Shown: positions 21,847-28,197 of the stretch, one piece after another
Position numbering within the stretch: the first letter of the stretch is position 1
Layout: each line of letters starts with the position of its first letter
From: a virus
DNA length: 44,499 bases
Reading direction: 5' to 3' (one strand)
IMG/VR virus record: IMGVR_UViG_3300005336_000029
Location: 1 to 44,499 of that record
Notes under the pieces: model-generated
The model's input: the letters and a program-made list of their open reading frames with translations, nothing else
Told to the model about the DNA's origin: nothing
Database searches by the model: none
Translations under genes and position numbers: made by a program

Positions 21847-22161
21847 TCAATTCTCCGGTATTTTCCACGCGGGCGGCGCTGCGAACCGCTGCTTGTCTCC
21901 GCGCTCGCTTGGCTTCGCTGTCTCCTCGGCCAGCGTGAGTCTCAGCTCAAATCCCGCCGCTTGCATCGCTTTTTTAAACTCCTGCATGTCTCGGAACGCG
22001 AACACGATGATGTCATCTATGATCGGATTCTCCGCATCCAGGTTATGCAGCTTGATCAGCTCTGGATCACCACCTAGCAGCTTTGCGACATCAGCGGGCA
22101 TCAGAACTAGGCCGATGGTCAGCTTCCCGGTTGTGGATCGGCGGGCGACGAAGCGGATCAT
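21847..22161 (-). CDS. Hypothetical protein (104 aa)
   Basis: ATG 22161, two bases after the upstream stop. N-terminal beta strands (IRFVARRSTTGKLTIGLVLM), an acidic middle, then the helical FRDMQEFKKAMQAAGFEL and a Pro-rich end. No family recognised. Confidence 0.55.
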   Translation of the reverse strand: MIRFVARRSTTGKLTIGLVLMPADVAKLLGGDPELIKLHNLDAENPIIDDIIVFAFRDMQEFKKAMQAAGFELRLTLAEETAKPSERGDKQRFAAPPAWKIPEN

Positions 22162-22163
22162 GT

Positions 22164-22421
22164 TTAGGATGCCCCTTTGGTGTTATCGAAACACCGCATA
22201 AAGTCGTTCCACGGCTTGCTGCATGTTGTGAACTTCACTTTTGCGTCCTTAAGGATTTGATATTCACGCCCATTGACCCACCACACACCATACCCACAAT
22301 CGCGGCGCAAACTAAAATGATTGCGCTTGGATATTGGCCAGAAGGGTGTAGGCAGAGCTAATAATAGGCGCTCTGCCTTATCCCGCTGTCTATGAGAGGT
22401 AAACTTAATGAATCCATTCAT
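22164..22421 (-). CDS. Hypothetical basic protein (85 aa)
   Basis: ATG 22421 overlaps the upstream stop (ATGA). Basic and aromatic-rich (FTSHRQRDKAERLLLAL; DCGYGVWWVNGREYQIL) with three cysteines. Unknown function; it could be a small nucleic-acid-binding protein. Confidence 0.6.
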   Translation of the reverse strand: MNGFIKFTSHRQRDKAERLLLALPTPFWPISKRNHFSLRRDCGYGVWWVNGREYQILKDAKVKFTTCSKPWNDFMRCFDNTKGAS

Positions 22422-22606
22422 TTCAAGTTCCCGGCATCCTCCGCAACCAGTCTCAGCCGCTCCAGTTGAATCCGCCCGTTCAAAAAGTTCATGAACATGG
22501 CGCACGCTTCCGGGTAGTCAGACCAGTGCAGTCTCATCGGATCGTGCGGTGTCTCAGGGGATCGGAGCAGCGCGCCGGTACTGTTCAGTTCAATGGTGAC
22601 GTTCAT
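22418..22606 (-). CDS. Hypothetical protein (62 aa)
   Basis: ATG 22606 with TAGGAG upstream. Begins MNVTIELNSTGALLRSPETP; a mixed alpha/beta small protein with a C-terminal RLRLVAEDAGN helix. ATGA overlaps on both ends. Unknown. Confidence 0.6.
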   Translation of the reverse strand: MNVTIELNSTGALLRSPETPHDPMRLHWSDYPEACAMFMNFLNGRIQLERLRLVAEDAGNLK

Positions 22607-22767
22607 AATTTAACTCCTAGTGCTCTCGACAGCGCCAGCCTAAATCGTCTCCGCGCGTTCATCCAGATCAGCATCCTGATTATTTCTCGGACCGCGTAGA
22701 GTCCAATGAGAATCAGGAACAGCGAGATCACCAACATGAGCATATGCCCGTAAAATTGAGCCGCCAT
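22603..22767 (-). CDS. Membrane protein (54 aa)
   Basis: ATG 22767 with GGAGGG eight bases upstream; the stop overlaps the next ATG (ATGA). One hydrophobic helix (MLMLVISLFLILIGLYA) is followed by a basic cytoplasmic-type tail (NARRRFRLALSRALG). Positive-inside charge supports an N-out or N-in single-pass protein. Function unknown. Confidence 0.65.
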   Translation of the reverse strand: MAAQFYGHMLMLVISLFLILIGLYAVREIIRMLIWMNARRRFRLALSRALGVKL

Positions 22768-22838
22768 CGTTTCTACCCTCCATTTCCCACTCTGGCTATC
22801 AGAACAGGCAATGCAGATCAGAAACGCTAGCGAATCGA

Positions 22839-22869
22839 GGGCTGCACAGCTCGCGTAGCAGCGCAGCCC
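22839..22869 (-). terminator. Hairpin without T-tract
   Basis: GGGCTGC at 22839-22845 pairs with GCAGCCC at 22863-22869, in the 110-base gap after the zinc-ribbon gene at 22879. No T-run follows on the minus strand, so it may be a processing or partial termination site rather than an intrinsic terminator. Confidence 0.3.
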
Positions 22870-22878
22870 CCGTTTTGA

Positions 22879-23145
22879 CTACGACTCCGACGATGGCGCG
22901 CGGGTCGTGGTCAAATCCGTTGATACAGGCGCGAACGTCACTTGCCGTTCAACTAGCGCCAAGTTTACTTTGCAACATTTGAACACGTGATCCTCAGGCA
23001 AGAGGAAATAGTCACCCGCCGTTGCTGAGTACTCAGCACCACAACGGAAGCATTTGAGCAGCACATGTGGTCTCGTGGCTGGATCGTGTAGCGAATAATC
23101 CAGCGATTTCAAATCACGTACGCGAATTGAGCTATTACGTGCCAT
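22879..23145 (-). CDS. Zinc-ribbon protein (88 aa)
   Basis: ATG 23145 (AGGAG upstream) preferred over the TTG at 23154. Contains LLKCFRCGAEYSATAGDYFL and FKCCKVNL, i.e. CxxC and CC ligand pairs 20-25 residues apart. N terminus is basic (RVRDLKS). The pattern fits the small zinc ribbons common in phage early regions. Ends in a Ser/Thr-rich tail. Confidence 0.65.
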   Translation of the reverse strand: MARNSSIRVRDLKSLDYSLHDPATRPHVLLKCFRCGAEYSATAGDYFLLPEDHVFKCCKVNLALVERQVTFAPVSTDLTTTRAPSSES

Positions 23146-23158
23146 CGTCGTCAATCTC

Positions 23159-23323
23159 CTATCTGACCTTAAAAGGTCCGATCACGCTGAAATACAGACC
23201 AAACCCGTGCGCGGTGAGATACCACAGGCCAAATTCACGGCCAGCAGTCCAGAACCAACGCGTTTCGCAGTCTAGCAGCCGTCGCAGACTAAGAAAGCCT
23301 GTCAAGTGCTCGAAGTGTGCCAT
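23159..23323 (-). CDS. Aromatic-rich small protein (54 aa)
   Basis: ATG 23323 with GGAGG nine bases upstream; the gene follows promoter 23344-23373 directly. Rich in Trp, Phe and Tyr (ETRWFWTAGREFGLWYLTA; GFGLYFSVIGPFKVR), with a beta-strand-like pattern. No family recognised. Confidence 0.6.
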   Translation of the reverse strand: MAHFEHLTGFLSLRRLLDCETRWFWTAGREFGLWYLTAHGFGLYFSVIGPFKVR

Positions 23324-23343
23324 CGTTCACTACCTCCAGTTGA

Positions 23344-23373
23344 TATACTCTTACTATGTCAGTTTGTTGTCAA
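23344..23373 (-). promoter_or_regulatory. Promoter, minus strand
   Basis: On the minus strand TTGACA (23373-23368) is followed after 17 bases by GAGTAT, within a GTATATCAA block shared with the promoter at 23814-23843. The -10 match is imperfect, but the repeated element at two operon heads supports function. Confidence 0.5.
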
Positions 23374-23376
23374 GAC

Positions 23377-23589
23377 CTAAAATGGCATCTTGACGTGGTT
23401 TTCGTCGCAGTACGCCCGTCCTTTCGCTGTGACTACAACGTCAGTCACCTTACCTCGTTGCACTGTTTCGAGCATGCCCGCATGCAACAGCGCTTGAATC
23501 GTGGCCCACTTCTGGCCAGGGAATGCGCCGGTAGTGTGCTTGCGGAGCAATACTCGCTCCTGTTCGGGTGTGAGTGTTGAATGTGTCAT
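23377..23589 (-). CDS. Small winged-helix-like protein (70 aa)
   Basis: ATG 23589 overlaps the upstream stop (TAATG). Helices near ERVLLRKH and ATIQALLHAGMLE are followed by a beta-hairpin-like VQRGKVTDVVVTAKGRAY, a winged-helix-like layout. Could be a small DNA-binding regulator. No family recognised. Confidence 0.55.
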   Translation of the reverse strand: MTHSTLTPEQERVLLRKHTTGAFPGQKWATIQALLHAGMLETVQRGKVTDVVVTAKGRAYCDENHVKMPF

Positions 23590-23792
23590 TAGCAGTCCAC
23601 CTTGATGCGCCCGATCTTGCGGCTAGCGACATCCCAGACCTGCGCGGTAGCCTGATCCTGCCAGTTCTCGCGAATATGGTCTGCTTTGAGTATGCAGATG
23701 TCCTCTAATGCCTTGAGAACGTCGTAGAGACTTGTGTGGTCGATCAGCGCTTCCAGCTGATCGTTGAACGTCCGTGCTTCTGTGGTTGCCAT
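23589..23792 (-). CDS. Conserved phage small protein (67 aa)
   Basis: ATG 23792 with GAGAGGATA upstream and a promoter 22 bases further out. Helical SLYDVLKALEDICILKADHI followed by NWQDQATAQVW is a pattern I recognise from small uncharacterised phage early proteins. Unknown function. Confidence 0.6.
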   Translation of the reverse strand: MATTEARTFNDQLEALIDHTSLYDVLKALEDICILKADHIRENWQDQATAQVWDVASRKIGRIKVDC

Positions 23793-23813
23793 CGTCTGTA
23801 TCCTCTCAATTGA

Positions 23814-23843
23814 TATACTGCACCTGTTGCGCTAGCGTGTCAA
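23814..23843 (-). promoter_or_regulatory. Promoter, minus strand, leading the leftward small-gene run
   Basis: Minus-strand TTGACA (23843-23838), a 17-base spacer and CAGTAT, in the same block (GTATATCAA) as the promoter at 23344-23373. Two palindromic sites lie 49 and 93 bases upstream. Confidence 0.5.
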
Positions 23844-23891
23844 GTACTATTTGCAACTATCTTGAGGTGGCGGAGTGTGCAGAGTGAGGAC

Positions 23892-23907
23892 TGCCGACAT
23901 ATCGGCA
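23892..23907. promoter_or_regulatory. Operator-like palindrome 1
   Basis: TGCCGACATATCGGCA: perfect 6-base arms (TGCCGA/TCGGCA) around four bases, typical of a dimeric repressor site. Related to the second site 43 bases away. Confidence 0.55.
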
Positions 23908-23935
23908 CTAGGTTGGCATCACAATTGCTTAGTGC

Positions 23936-23949
23936 GCCGAAATATCGGC
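23936..23949. promoter_or_regulatory. Operator-like palindrome 2
   Basis: GCCGAAATATCGGC: 5-base arms with the same core ATATCGGC as site 1. Centre-to-centre distance 43 bases, about four helical turns, so two dimers could bind the same DNA face. Confidence 0.55.
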
Positions 23950-24250
23950 ACTTGAGTACTATTAGTACTCCTCTTGTGTCCGCTGTGACACAGCCCCTTC
24001 GAACCCCTTCGAAGCCTTGTCCAGGCACCTCGCTTTGTCCATCCTTGTCCGTTTGGCCACCTGCTCGACCGCGATCGCGCCTAGCTCCGCTTCCGGCCTC
24101 GCAACAGCGGTCCTAGCTGGTCCCCTGGTCGCGCCAGTCCGTCCAGTCATTGACCAAAGCCGCGCAGCGAGCACCACGCGTAGGTGGTTTCATTGTCCGA
24201 GGGTAGGTAGGGGCGGGGGGTGGACGGGTTCGCTTGAAAAGACACAATAT

Positions 24251-24275
24251 AAAGTTTTACTTTAACTTTTTTTTT
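24251..24275 (+). terminator. AT-rich hairpin followed by T9
   Basis: AAAGTT (24251-24256) and AACTTT (24264-24269) form an AT-only stem, and nine T follow (24267-24275). The stem is weak, so as a terminator it is doubtful; it may be a DNA-melting element. Confidence 0.25.
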
Positions 24276-24383
24276 ACCTGATTACGCCTACCTAATAGAA
24301 TCAACAACATAGGCATGACCTTATGGGGTGTGTTAGAATTTTATCCAATGCTGGTTAAACACTGTATTATGTAGTGATTACAA

Positions 24384-24478
24384 TTGGCTCACGACTTGGC
24401 TCATTTTACAATTTGAGCTGATATAGTTTGGCTCACGGAGGGTCGATGAGCCAATTTTGAGCTAAGCTCATGAGCCAA
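24384..24478. repeat. TTGGCTCA/TGAGCCAA repeat array (origin or operator candidate)
   Basis: Three direct copies of TTGGCTCA (24384, 24396, 24428) and two inverted copies TGAGCCAA (24447, 24471) in an AT-rich segment. Copies 3 and 4 make an 8-base inverted repeat with an 11-base loop. Overlapping palindromes TGAGCTAAGCTCA (24458-24470) and GCTCATGAGC (24466-24475) lie inside. This resembles an iteron or replication-initiator binding array, next to the replicative ATPase gene. Confidence 0.6.
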
Positions 24479-24540
24479 GTTTTTGGCTATATTTTTCCGG
24501 TTTTTAGGGGGAATACAGGGGCACTTTAGCTCAATAACAC

Positions 24541-24567
24541 ACACACCCCATCAGGGGGGGGGTGTGT
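24541..24567. terminator. Hairpin downstream of replicative ATPase gene
   Basis: ACACACCCC (24541-24549) pairs with GGGGTGTGT (24559-24567), a perfect 9-base stem with a 9-base loop, just past the end of the minus-strand gene ending at 24597. No T-run on the minus strand, so termination is uncertain; alternatively it belongs to the origin region. Confidence 0.35.
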
Positions 24568-24596
24568 AAAAACGTCTAAGTCCTTTAGAATGGTTT

Positions 24597-25535
24597 TCAG
24601 TTTCGTGGGCGTTTCTGGTAGGTTCCGCGCCCGATCCGCTCGACGTAGCCATCGTCGATCTTCTGCTTCAACCAGCGCTTGAGCGTGGGTAGGCTCACAT
24701 GCGCCTCCTCCATCCACAGTTCCAAGTGCTCGGTCGTGAACTGGCCCTCGTGCGCTTCGAGCAACTCGTCCAGGCGGCTCTTGAATGGCTTGGCTGTAGA
24801 CGGTACGAGTAGCCCATGCGTAGGTTCCACCACGTAATCCAGCGTGAATGGCCGGATATCGCGAGGCAGGACGTGGATCAGCCGCCCCGGATCATCGCAT
24901 ACAGTGGGGTCTGCTGGCTCTAGGACGACCGTGGTTGCAGTGAAGGCGGTCCAGGCTACCGAACCTATCACCTTCTCCCTCGCGACCATGTACTGCGCCC
25001 CTTGCTTCGCTTTTGATGAGTGCAATGACCCTTCGATGGTGATCTGCATGTCCTCCGCGATCCGCCCTAGCCGGAGCAGGAAGTTGCTCACCTGCCCGAA
25101 GTTGTTGATATCCCCAGGTTTGTTGTTGGAATCACGCAGGAAGAAGTTGAGCGGCTCGACGATCACCAGGTCCCCGTGCTTGCAGTGCTCCCCGATCATG
25201 ATTTCCAGATAGGGAATAGTGCCGCGCATGTCCTTCAGGGACAGCAGGTTGATGACGATGCCGGTCAATCCAAGCCTGGCGAGGGTCGCATCTGTCTCCT
25301 GCCGCCCTCTATCCGCCGTTATGTAGACGATCCTGGTATCGAACGCCCGCTTGGTGAGGAAGTCCAGTCCATGCTGCATCGCGTGAATCTGCTGCATGAA
25401 CAGCGTGGTCTTTCCGGTCGCTACAGGCGCGGCGATGAGATGCACGAGGTTCCGGGGGAATATGCCGTCGACGATGAATTTCTTTGCGGTTTCGGTGTTT
25501 TCGTTCGGTTGAATAGCGCTCTCGTCGTCGGGCAT
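24597..25535 (-). CDS. Replicative ATPase/helicase (RepA/AAA_25-like) with C-terminal winged helix
   Basis: 312 residues from ATG 25535 (AGAGAGG five bases upstream). Walker A AAPVATGKTT (35-44), a Walker B-like VIVEPLNF and LHSSKAKQGAQY are RecA-fold helicase features like plasmid RepA. The last 60 residues (FTTEHLELWMEEA...RWLKQKIDDGYVERIG) read as a winged helix, so it may recognise the origin. It lies beside the TTGGCTCA array, consistent with a replication starter (inference). Walker B has Glu where Asp is usual. It is the first gene of the minus block. Confidence 0.75.
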   Translation of the reverse strand: MPDDESAIQPNENTETAKKFIVDGIFPRNLVHLIAAPVATGKTTLFMQQIHAMQHGLDFLTKRAFDTRIVYITADRGRQETDATLARLGLTGIVINLLSLKDMRGTIPYLEIMIGEHCKHGDLVIVEPLNFFLRDSNNKPGDINNFGQVSNFLLRLGRIAEDMQITIEGSLHSSKAKQGAQYMVAREKVIGSVAWTAFTATTVVLEPADPTVCDDPGRLIHVLPRDIRPFTLDYVVEPTHGLLVPSTAKPFKSRLDELLEAHEGQFTTEHLELWMEEAHVSLPTLKRWLKQKIDDGYVERIGRGTYQKRPRN

Positions 25536-25551
25536 TGGTCCTCTCTGCAAG

Positions 25552-25589
25552 AAAAAAGGGGCCGGGAGGCTTGCAGTCCAACCGGCTCC
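25552..25589 (-). terminator. Leader terminator/attenuator candidate
   Basis: Minus-strand GGAGCCGG (25589-25582), a 16-base loop and CCGGCCCC (25565-25558) form a stem with one A-C mismatch, immediately followed by T6 (25557-25552). It sits 17 bases before the start of the ATPase gene, in its leader, so it could attenuate transcription. An alternative 5-base stem GGGAG/CTCCC overlaps. Confidence 0.45.
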
Positions 25590-25722
25590 CTTTGGAGTCG
25601 CTACCACAAACCAGACTGTTTGGCGGGATCTGATTGGGGTGGCGGGGACAGCATACACCTGTTTCAATCGGATTACAAGGGCTGACACACTAATAAAATA
25701 TCAGTGGTCTACGAGATAGTTA

Positions 25723-25752
25723 TTGACATGGAGCGTCTGTTGCGCTTATCCT
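25723..25752 (+). promoter_or_regulatory. Promoter, plus strand, of the regulator operon
   Basis: TTGACA (25723-25728), an 18-base spacer, TATCCT (25747-25752). The first gene's ATG is at 25760, only seven bases after the -10 box, implying a leaderless transcript. Confidence 0.5.
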
Positions 25753-25759
25753 GTAGCCG

Positions 25760-25933
25760 ATGACGGTAGGGCAACTGATCCAAGCGCTAAGAAAGTTTCC
25801 GAAGGACATGGATGTTGGTTACCTAGACGTGAGCTATAGCGATAAGAGCTTCGCGTTGCAGCCTTTGAACGATGTGAAGATGCTTTTTGTTTACGCCGCC
25901 ATTCGCGAGGAACCTAAATCGGAGCCTGAATAA
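25760..25933 (+). CDS. Small conserved-type phage protein (57 aa)
   Basis: MTVGQLIQALRKFPKDMDVG followed by YLDVSYSD and a beta-strand C-terminal part is like a widespread family of small phage proteins that open with TVGELIxxLxxFPxD; function unknown. ATG 25760 has no ribosome-binding site, fitting leaderless translation. The stop is two bases before the next gene. Confidence 0.65.
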   Translation: MTVGQLIQALRKFPKDMDVGYLDVSYSDKSFALQPLNDVKMLFVYAAIREEPKSEPE

Positions 25934-25935
25934 CC

Positions 25936-26364
25936 ATGCACAAAATCCCGCGCTCGCCGTTCAAAAAGCACCGCAAATCCCGCGCGCGCGCACCTAAATC
26001 CGCTGCCAATAACAACGTCAAAGCCCTGCGCACCGCCGTCCAGTTCAACACGAAGCGCAACCACCACACTCGCGTCATCATCCCCTCTGAAGCGATCTTC
26101 GCGCTCCGCCAGTATCTCGGCATGACGCAGGGTTCGTTCGCGGCGCAACTCGGCGTCACCGAACCCTGCGTGTCCTGGTGGGAGTGCAAACGCCGCTCTC
26201 CGAATCGCAAGCTGTCCGAGAAGCTGCGCGAACTGGCCGCGATGAATGGCGTTGATTTAGAGAAGCTGGTGGATCGGAAATATTATCAGGAGCAGGCGCG
26301 GGTGCGCGTGTTCGTGGGCATTGTTCCAGAGGCAAAAACGGAAAAGGAGACAGTACAGGCATGA
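25936..26364 (+). CDS. XRE/Cro-like helix-turn-helix regulator
   Basis: 142 residues. The N terminus (1-45) is strongly basic. Residues about 50-110 form an HTH of the XRE type: AIFALRQYLGMTQGSFAAQL (helices 1-2), GVTEPCVSWWECKRRSPNRK (recognition helix), then LSEKLRELAAMNG. It probably represses or activates the divergent promoters around 23.8-25.8 kb; the TGCCGA/TCGGCA palindromes are the obvious binding candidates (inference). It overlaps the next gene by ATGA. Confidence 0.8.
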   Translation: MHKIPRSPFKKHRKSRARAPKSAANNNVKALRTAVQFNTKRNHHTRVIIPSEAIFALRQYLGMTQGSFAAQLGVTEPCVSWWECKRRSPNRKLSEKLRELAAMNGVDLEKLVDRKYYQEQARVRVFVGIVPEAKTEKETVQA

Positions 26365-26549
26365 ATTTATTCAACGCCCTCAACGGTCCGTGCGTGAAAT
26401 CAGATCCTGACGTGCAGCACGGAACAATGTATCTTCTGGCCCTGCGTAAACCAAATGAGACGGATGAAGAATGGGCTAAGCGCTGCTGTATGATCTACAA
26501 CATCGGCGTGCCCGTCAAAGACGAAGGAGAACAAAGTGAATCTGTTTAA
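26361..26549 (+). CDS. Hypothetical protein (62 aa), paralogous start
   Basis: ATG 26361 overlaps the regulator stop. It begins MNLFNALNG, identical to the start of the next gene, then diverges. It has three cysteines (PCVKS; RCCM). No family. The shared N terminus hints at a partial duplication. Confidence 0.6.
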   Translation: MNLFNALNGPCVKSDPDVQHGTMYLLALRKPNETDEEWAKRCCMIYNIGVPVKDEGEQSESV

Positions 26550-26967
26550 CGCCCTCAACGGCAAGGAGGCCAAAGCGATCATCCTCGGCGAGGTCACGAA
26601 GGCCCTGGAGAATGATTCTGAGTTCCGCGAGCACCTGACCTTTCCTCGCGTCAGTTGGTCCTGGCGTCTGGAAATGCGTATCTACCCGCGCACTCCAGAA
26701 GAGAAGGTGATCGAGGTCACTGGTGACGCGATTCAAGTAACTCGGGATGCCGATGGGAACCTGATGCCGGTGGTCCCTGAGTCCGCCACGCATGTCAAAG
26801 AAGTCCTGCAATCGGAACGGACGGAGGTGGTCGCGCCGGATGCGGTGCGCGAGGTCGCGGGGCTGCATACCGAAGCCGCCGCGCCTGGCGGGATCAGGAC
26901 AGCCAGAGCAGCGGAAGTGGGCAAGGCGGCGCGGAATCCCACAGTGTCGCCGGGGCTGAACCGCTAG
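26536..26967 (+). CDS. Hypothetical protein (143 aa)
   Basis: GTG 26536 with AAGGAG seven bases upstream, overlapping the previous gene by 14 bases. Starts MNLFNALNGKEAKAIILGEV, then helical and beta segments (WSWRLEMRIYPRTPEEKVIE) and a disordered Ala/Pro C terminus. No family recognised. Confidence 0.6.
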   Translation: MNLFNALNGKEAKAIILGEVTKALENDSEFREHLTFPRVSWSWRLEMRIYPRTPEEKVIEVTGDAIQVTRDADGNLMPVVPESATHVKEVLQSERTEVVAPDAVREVAGLHTEAAAPGGIRTARAAEVGKAARNPTVSPGLNR

Positions 26968-26973
26968 GTTCCA

Positions 26974-27132
26974 GTGTTTATTACGATTGCGTTACTGATC
27001 TGGCTCTGTTTGAACTTAGGCGATGTCATATGCTACGCATTTGCCAGGCTGCAAGGCGCGCCTAGAAACTTGTGGCCGTTGAGTGGTTATTTTTTGTTGT
27101 GGCGTGCGCTAAAAGGCGGTTGGTATAGATGA
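26974..27132 (+). CDS. Small membrane protein (52 aa)
   Basis: GTG 26974 start; the stop overlaps the next ATG (ATGA). One or two hydrophobic helices (FITIALLIWLCLNLGDVICY; SGYFLLWRALKGG) and a short basic end. Function unknown. Confidence 0.55.
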   Translation: MFITIALLIWLCLNLGDVICYAFARLQGAPRNLWPLSGYFLLWRALKGGWYR

Positions 27133-27512
27133 CCCTCCTCGATCTCCATGTCGAACTCGCGGTCACGAACGCGCTACTAAAGCGCATCGCGGACGCACTC
27201 GACCGCGCTATCCCCATCACCGACCAACCAGACCACTCCGCCCACCCGCTGATCGGCCTCGCAGATATCTCCCGCCTTTCGCCAGAACGGCTGGCCAAAC
27301 AAGACGCCGAACGCGCTACACTCCCCTTCAGGGCGAGCGCGCGTGTTTTCTCTAAAGCATCACGCGATGAGGGCGGAGGGGTGGAGACGCCTCAATCCGC
27401 CACCAATCCCGCTGCCTCCATTAGCTCCATCGGCCAGTGGGACCACGACGATCCGCTCGACACCCTCGATGATCTTGAATGGCCGCCCAATTACGCAGGT
27501 GTGGATAGATGA
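27129..27512 (+). CDS. Hypothetical protein (127 aa)
   Basis: Begins MTLLDLHVELAVTNALLKRI at ATG 27129 (ATGA overlap). The N terminus is a coiled-coil-like helix; the C-terminal half is Ser/Asp/Gly-rich and probably flexible. No family recognised. Immediately before the packaging genes. Confidence 0.55.
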   Translation: MTLLDLHVELAVTNALLKRIADALDRAIPITDQPDHSAHPLIGLADISRLSPERLAKQDAERATLPFRASARVFSKASRDEGGGVETPQSATNPAASISSIGQWDHDDPLDTLDDLEWPPNYAGVDR

Positions 27513-27568
27513 CACTCCCGCTAAACATGCGCTGGCACGCGCTCATTACAGGTTATTCAAATTCATGA
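27509..27568 (+). CDS. Bridging micro-ORF (19 aa)
   Basis: ATG 27509 overlaps the previous stop and its own TGA overlaps the next ATG at 27565 (ATGA on both sides). The product (MTLPLNMRWHALITGYSNS) shows no motif. It may simply couple translation. The alternative is a GTG start at 27499 for the next gene. Confidence 0.3.
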   Translation: MTLPLNMRWHALITGYSNS

Positions 27569-28197
27569 ACACCAAGATCACCGCCGCGAAGTCACCGCTG
27601 CTTGCGATCCTGAACGAGTTGCCGGGCGGCTGGCACACCGCTTTCGCTATCCTGGAGCATATTGCAAAGCGCGACGCGGATTCCGAGGAGGCGAAACTCA
27701 TGGCCGCGTGGGAGGAGGTGTTCTCCACGCACCCGAACGAAGCAACGCCTGAGATGATCGCAGTCGCGGCGGGCATGACTCCATCGCATATGGTCGGGCT
27801 GGTCGCCGAGGCCGCACATTTGACGAAGGTGAATATCGCGCGCCTTATCAAAGCGATTCGCCTCGATGAAGTAGCGGAGCGCGGCGTCAAAGAAGCGCTG
27901 AAGTCCAGCGGGTTCAAGGATCGCGAAGCCATCCTGGCGTCCGCTGGAATCTACCCCGCCCGCGCTGGCTCGATAAATATCTACAACAATCCCACAGCCG
28001 CCGCGCAGGCAGGAGTGGAGCTGAACAAGGCCCTCGGCGAGTCGGATGCGATGGACGAGTTCGAGCGGGACACGCTGGATTCCACAGCGTTCCTACGTTC
28101 TGTAGATGGGCAGCCAGAGCCGCAACGACTGGAATCCCCCGCGAGCTTTGTTGACGCGACAGCGACGGTCGTACCAGAAGCGGAGACTGCGTCGTGA
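27565..28197 (+). CDS. Small terminase subunit candidate
   Basis: 210 residues from ATG 27565. Helical N terminus (about 1-130), a KVNIARLIKAIRLDEVAERG stretch that may form a DNA-binding helix pair, then KDREAILASAGIYPA and a C-terminal tail. Size, position two genes before the large terminase and similarity in style to other TerS proteins support the call. A GTG at 27499 would add about 22 residues. Confidence 0.4.
   Translation: MNTKITAAKSPLLAILNELPGGWHTAFAILEHIAKRDADSEEAKLMAAWEEVFSTHPNEATPEMIAVAAGMTPSHMVGLVAEAAHLTKVNIARLIKAIRLDEVAERGVKEALKSSGFKDREAILASAGIYPARAGSINIYNNPTAAAQAGVELNKALGESDAMDEFERDTLDSTAFLRSVDGQPEPQRLESPASFVDATATVVPEAETAS

Larger units (their letters stand above)
23844..24596. 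other. Long intergenic regulatory/origin candidate region
   Basis: No convincing gene in about 750 bases. The left half (to about 24240) is GC-rich and carries two similar palindromes, a GAGTACT/AGTACTC inverted repeat (23954-23970), a CTGTG-A-CACAG palindrome (23983-23993) and a 10-base tandem repeat CCCCTTCGAA (23994-24013). The right half is AT-rich and contains the TTGGCTCA array and two hairpins. A minus-strand frame 23962-24177 was judged too weak to call. Confidence 0.6.

Noticed and set aside
22640-22783. 47-codon minus-strand ORF overlapping the 54-aa membrane protein
   Set aside because: Its frame lacks hydrophobic or conserved features, whereas the overlapping ATG 22767 frame has a strong GGAGGG site and an ATGA junction.
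23962-24177. Minus-strand ORF (71 aa) in the intergenic region
   Set aside because: No ribosome-binding site; Ala/Arg-rich composition without motif, and it overlies palindromes and repeats. Left as non-coding.
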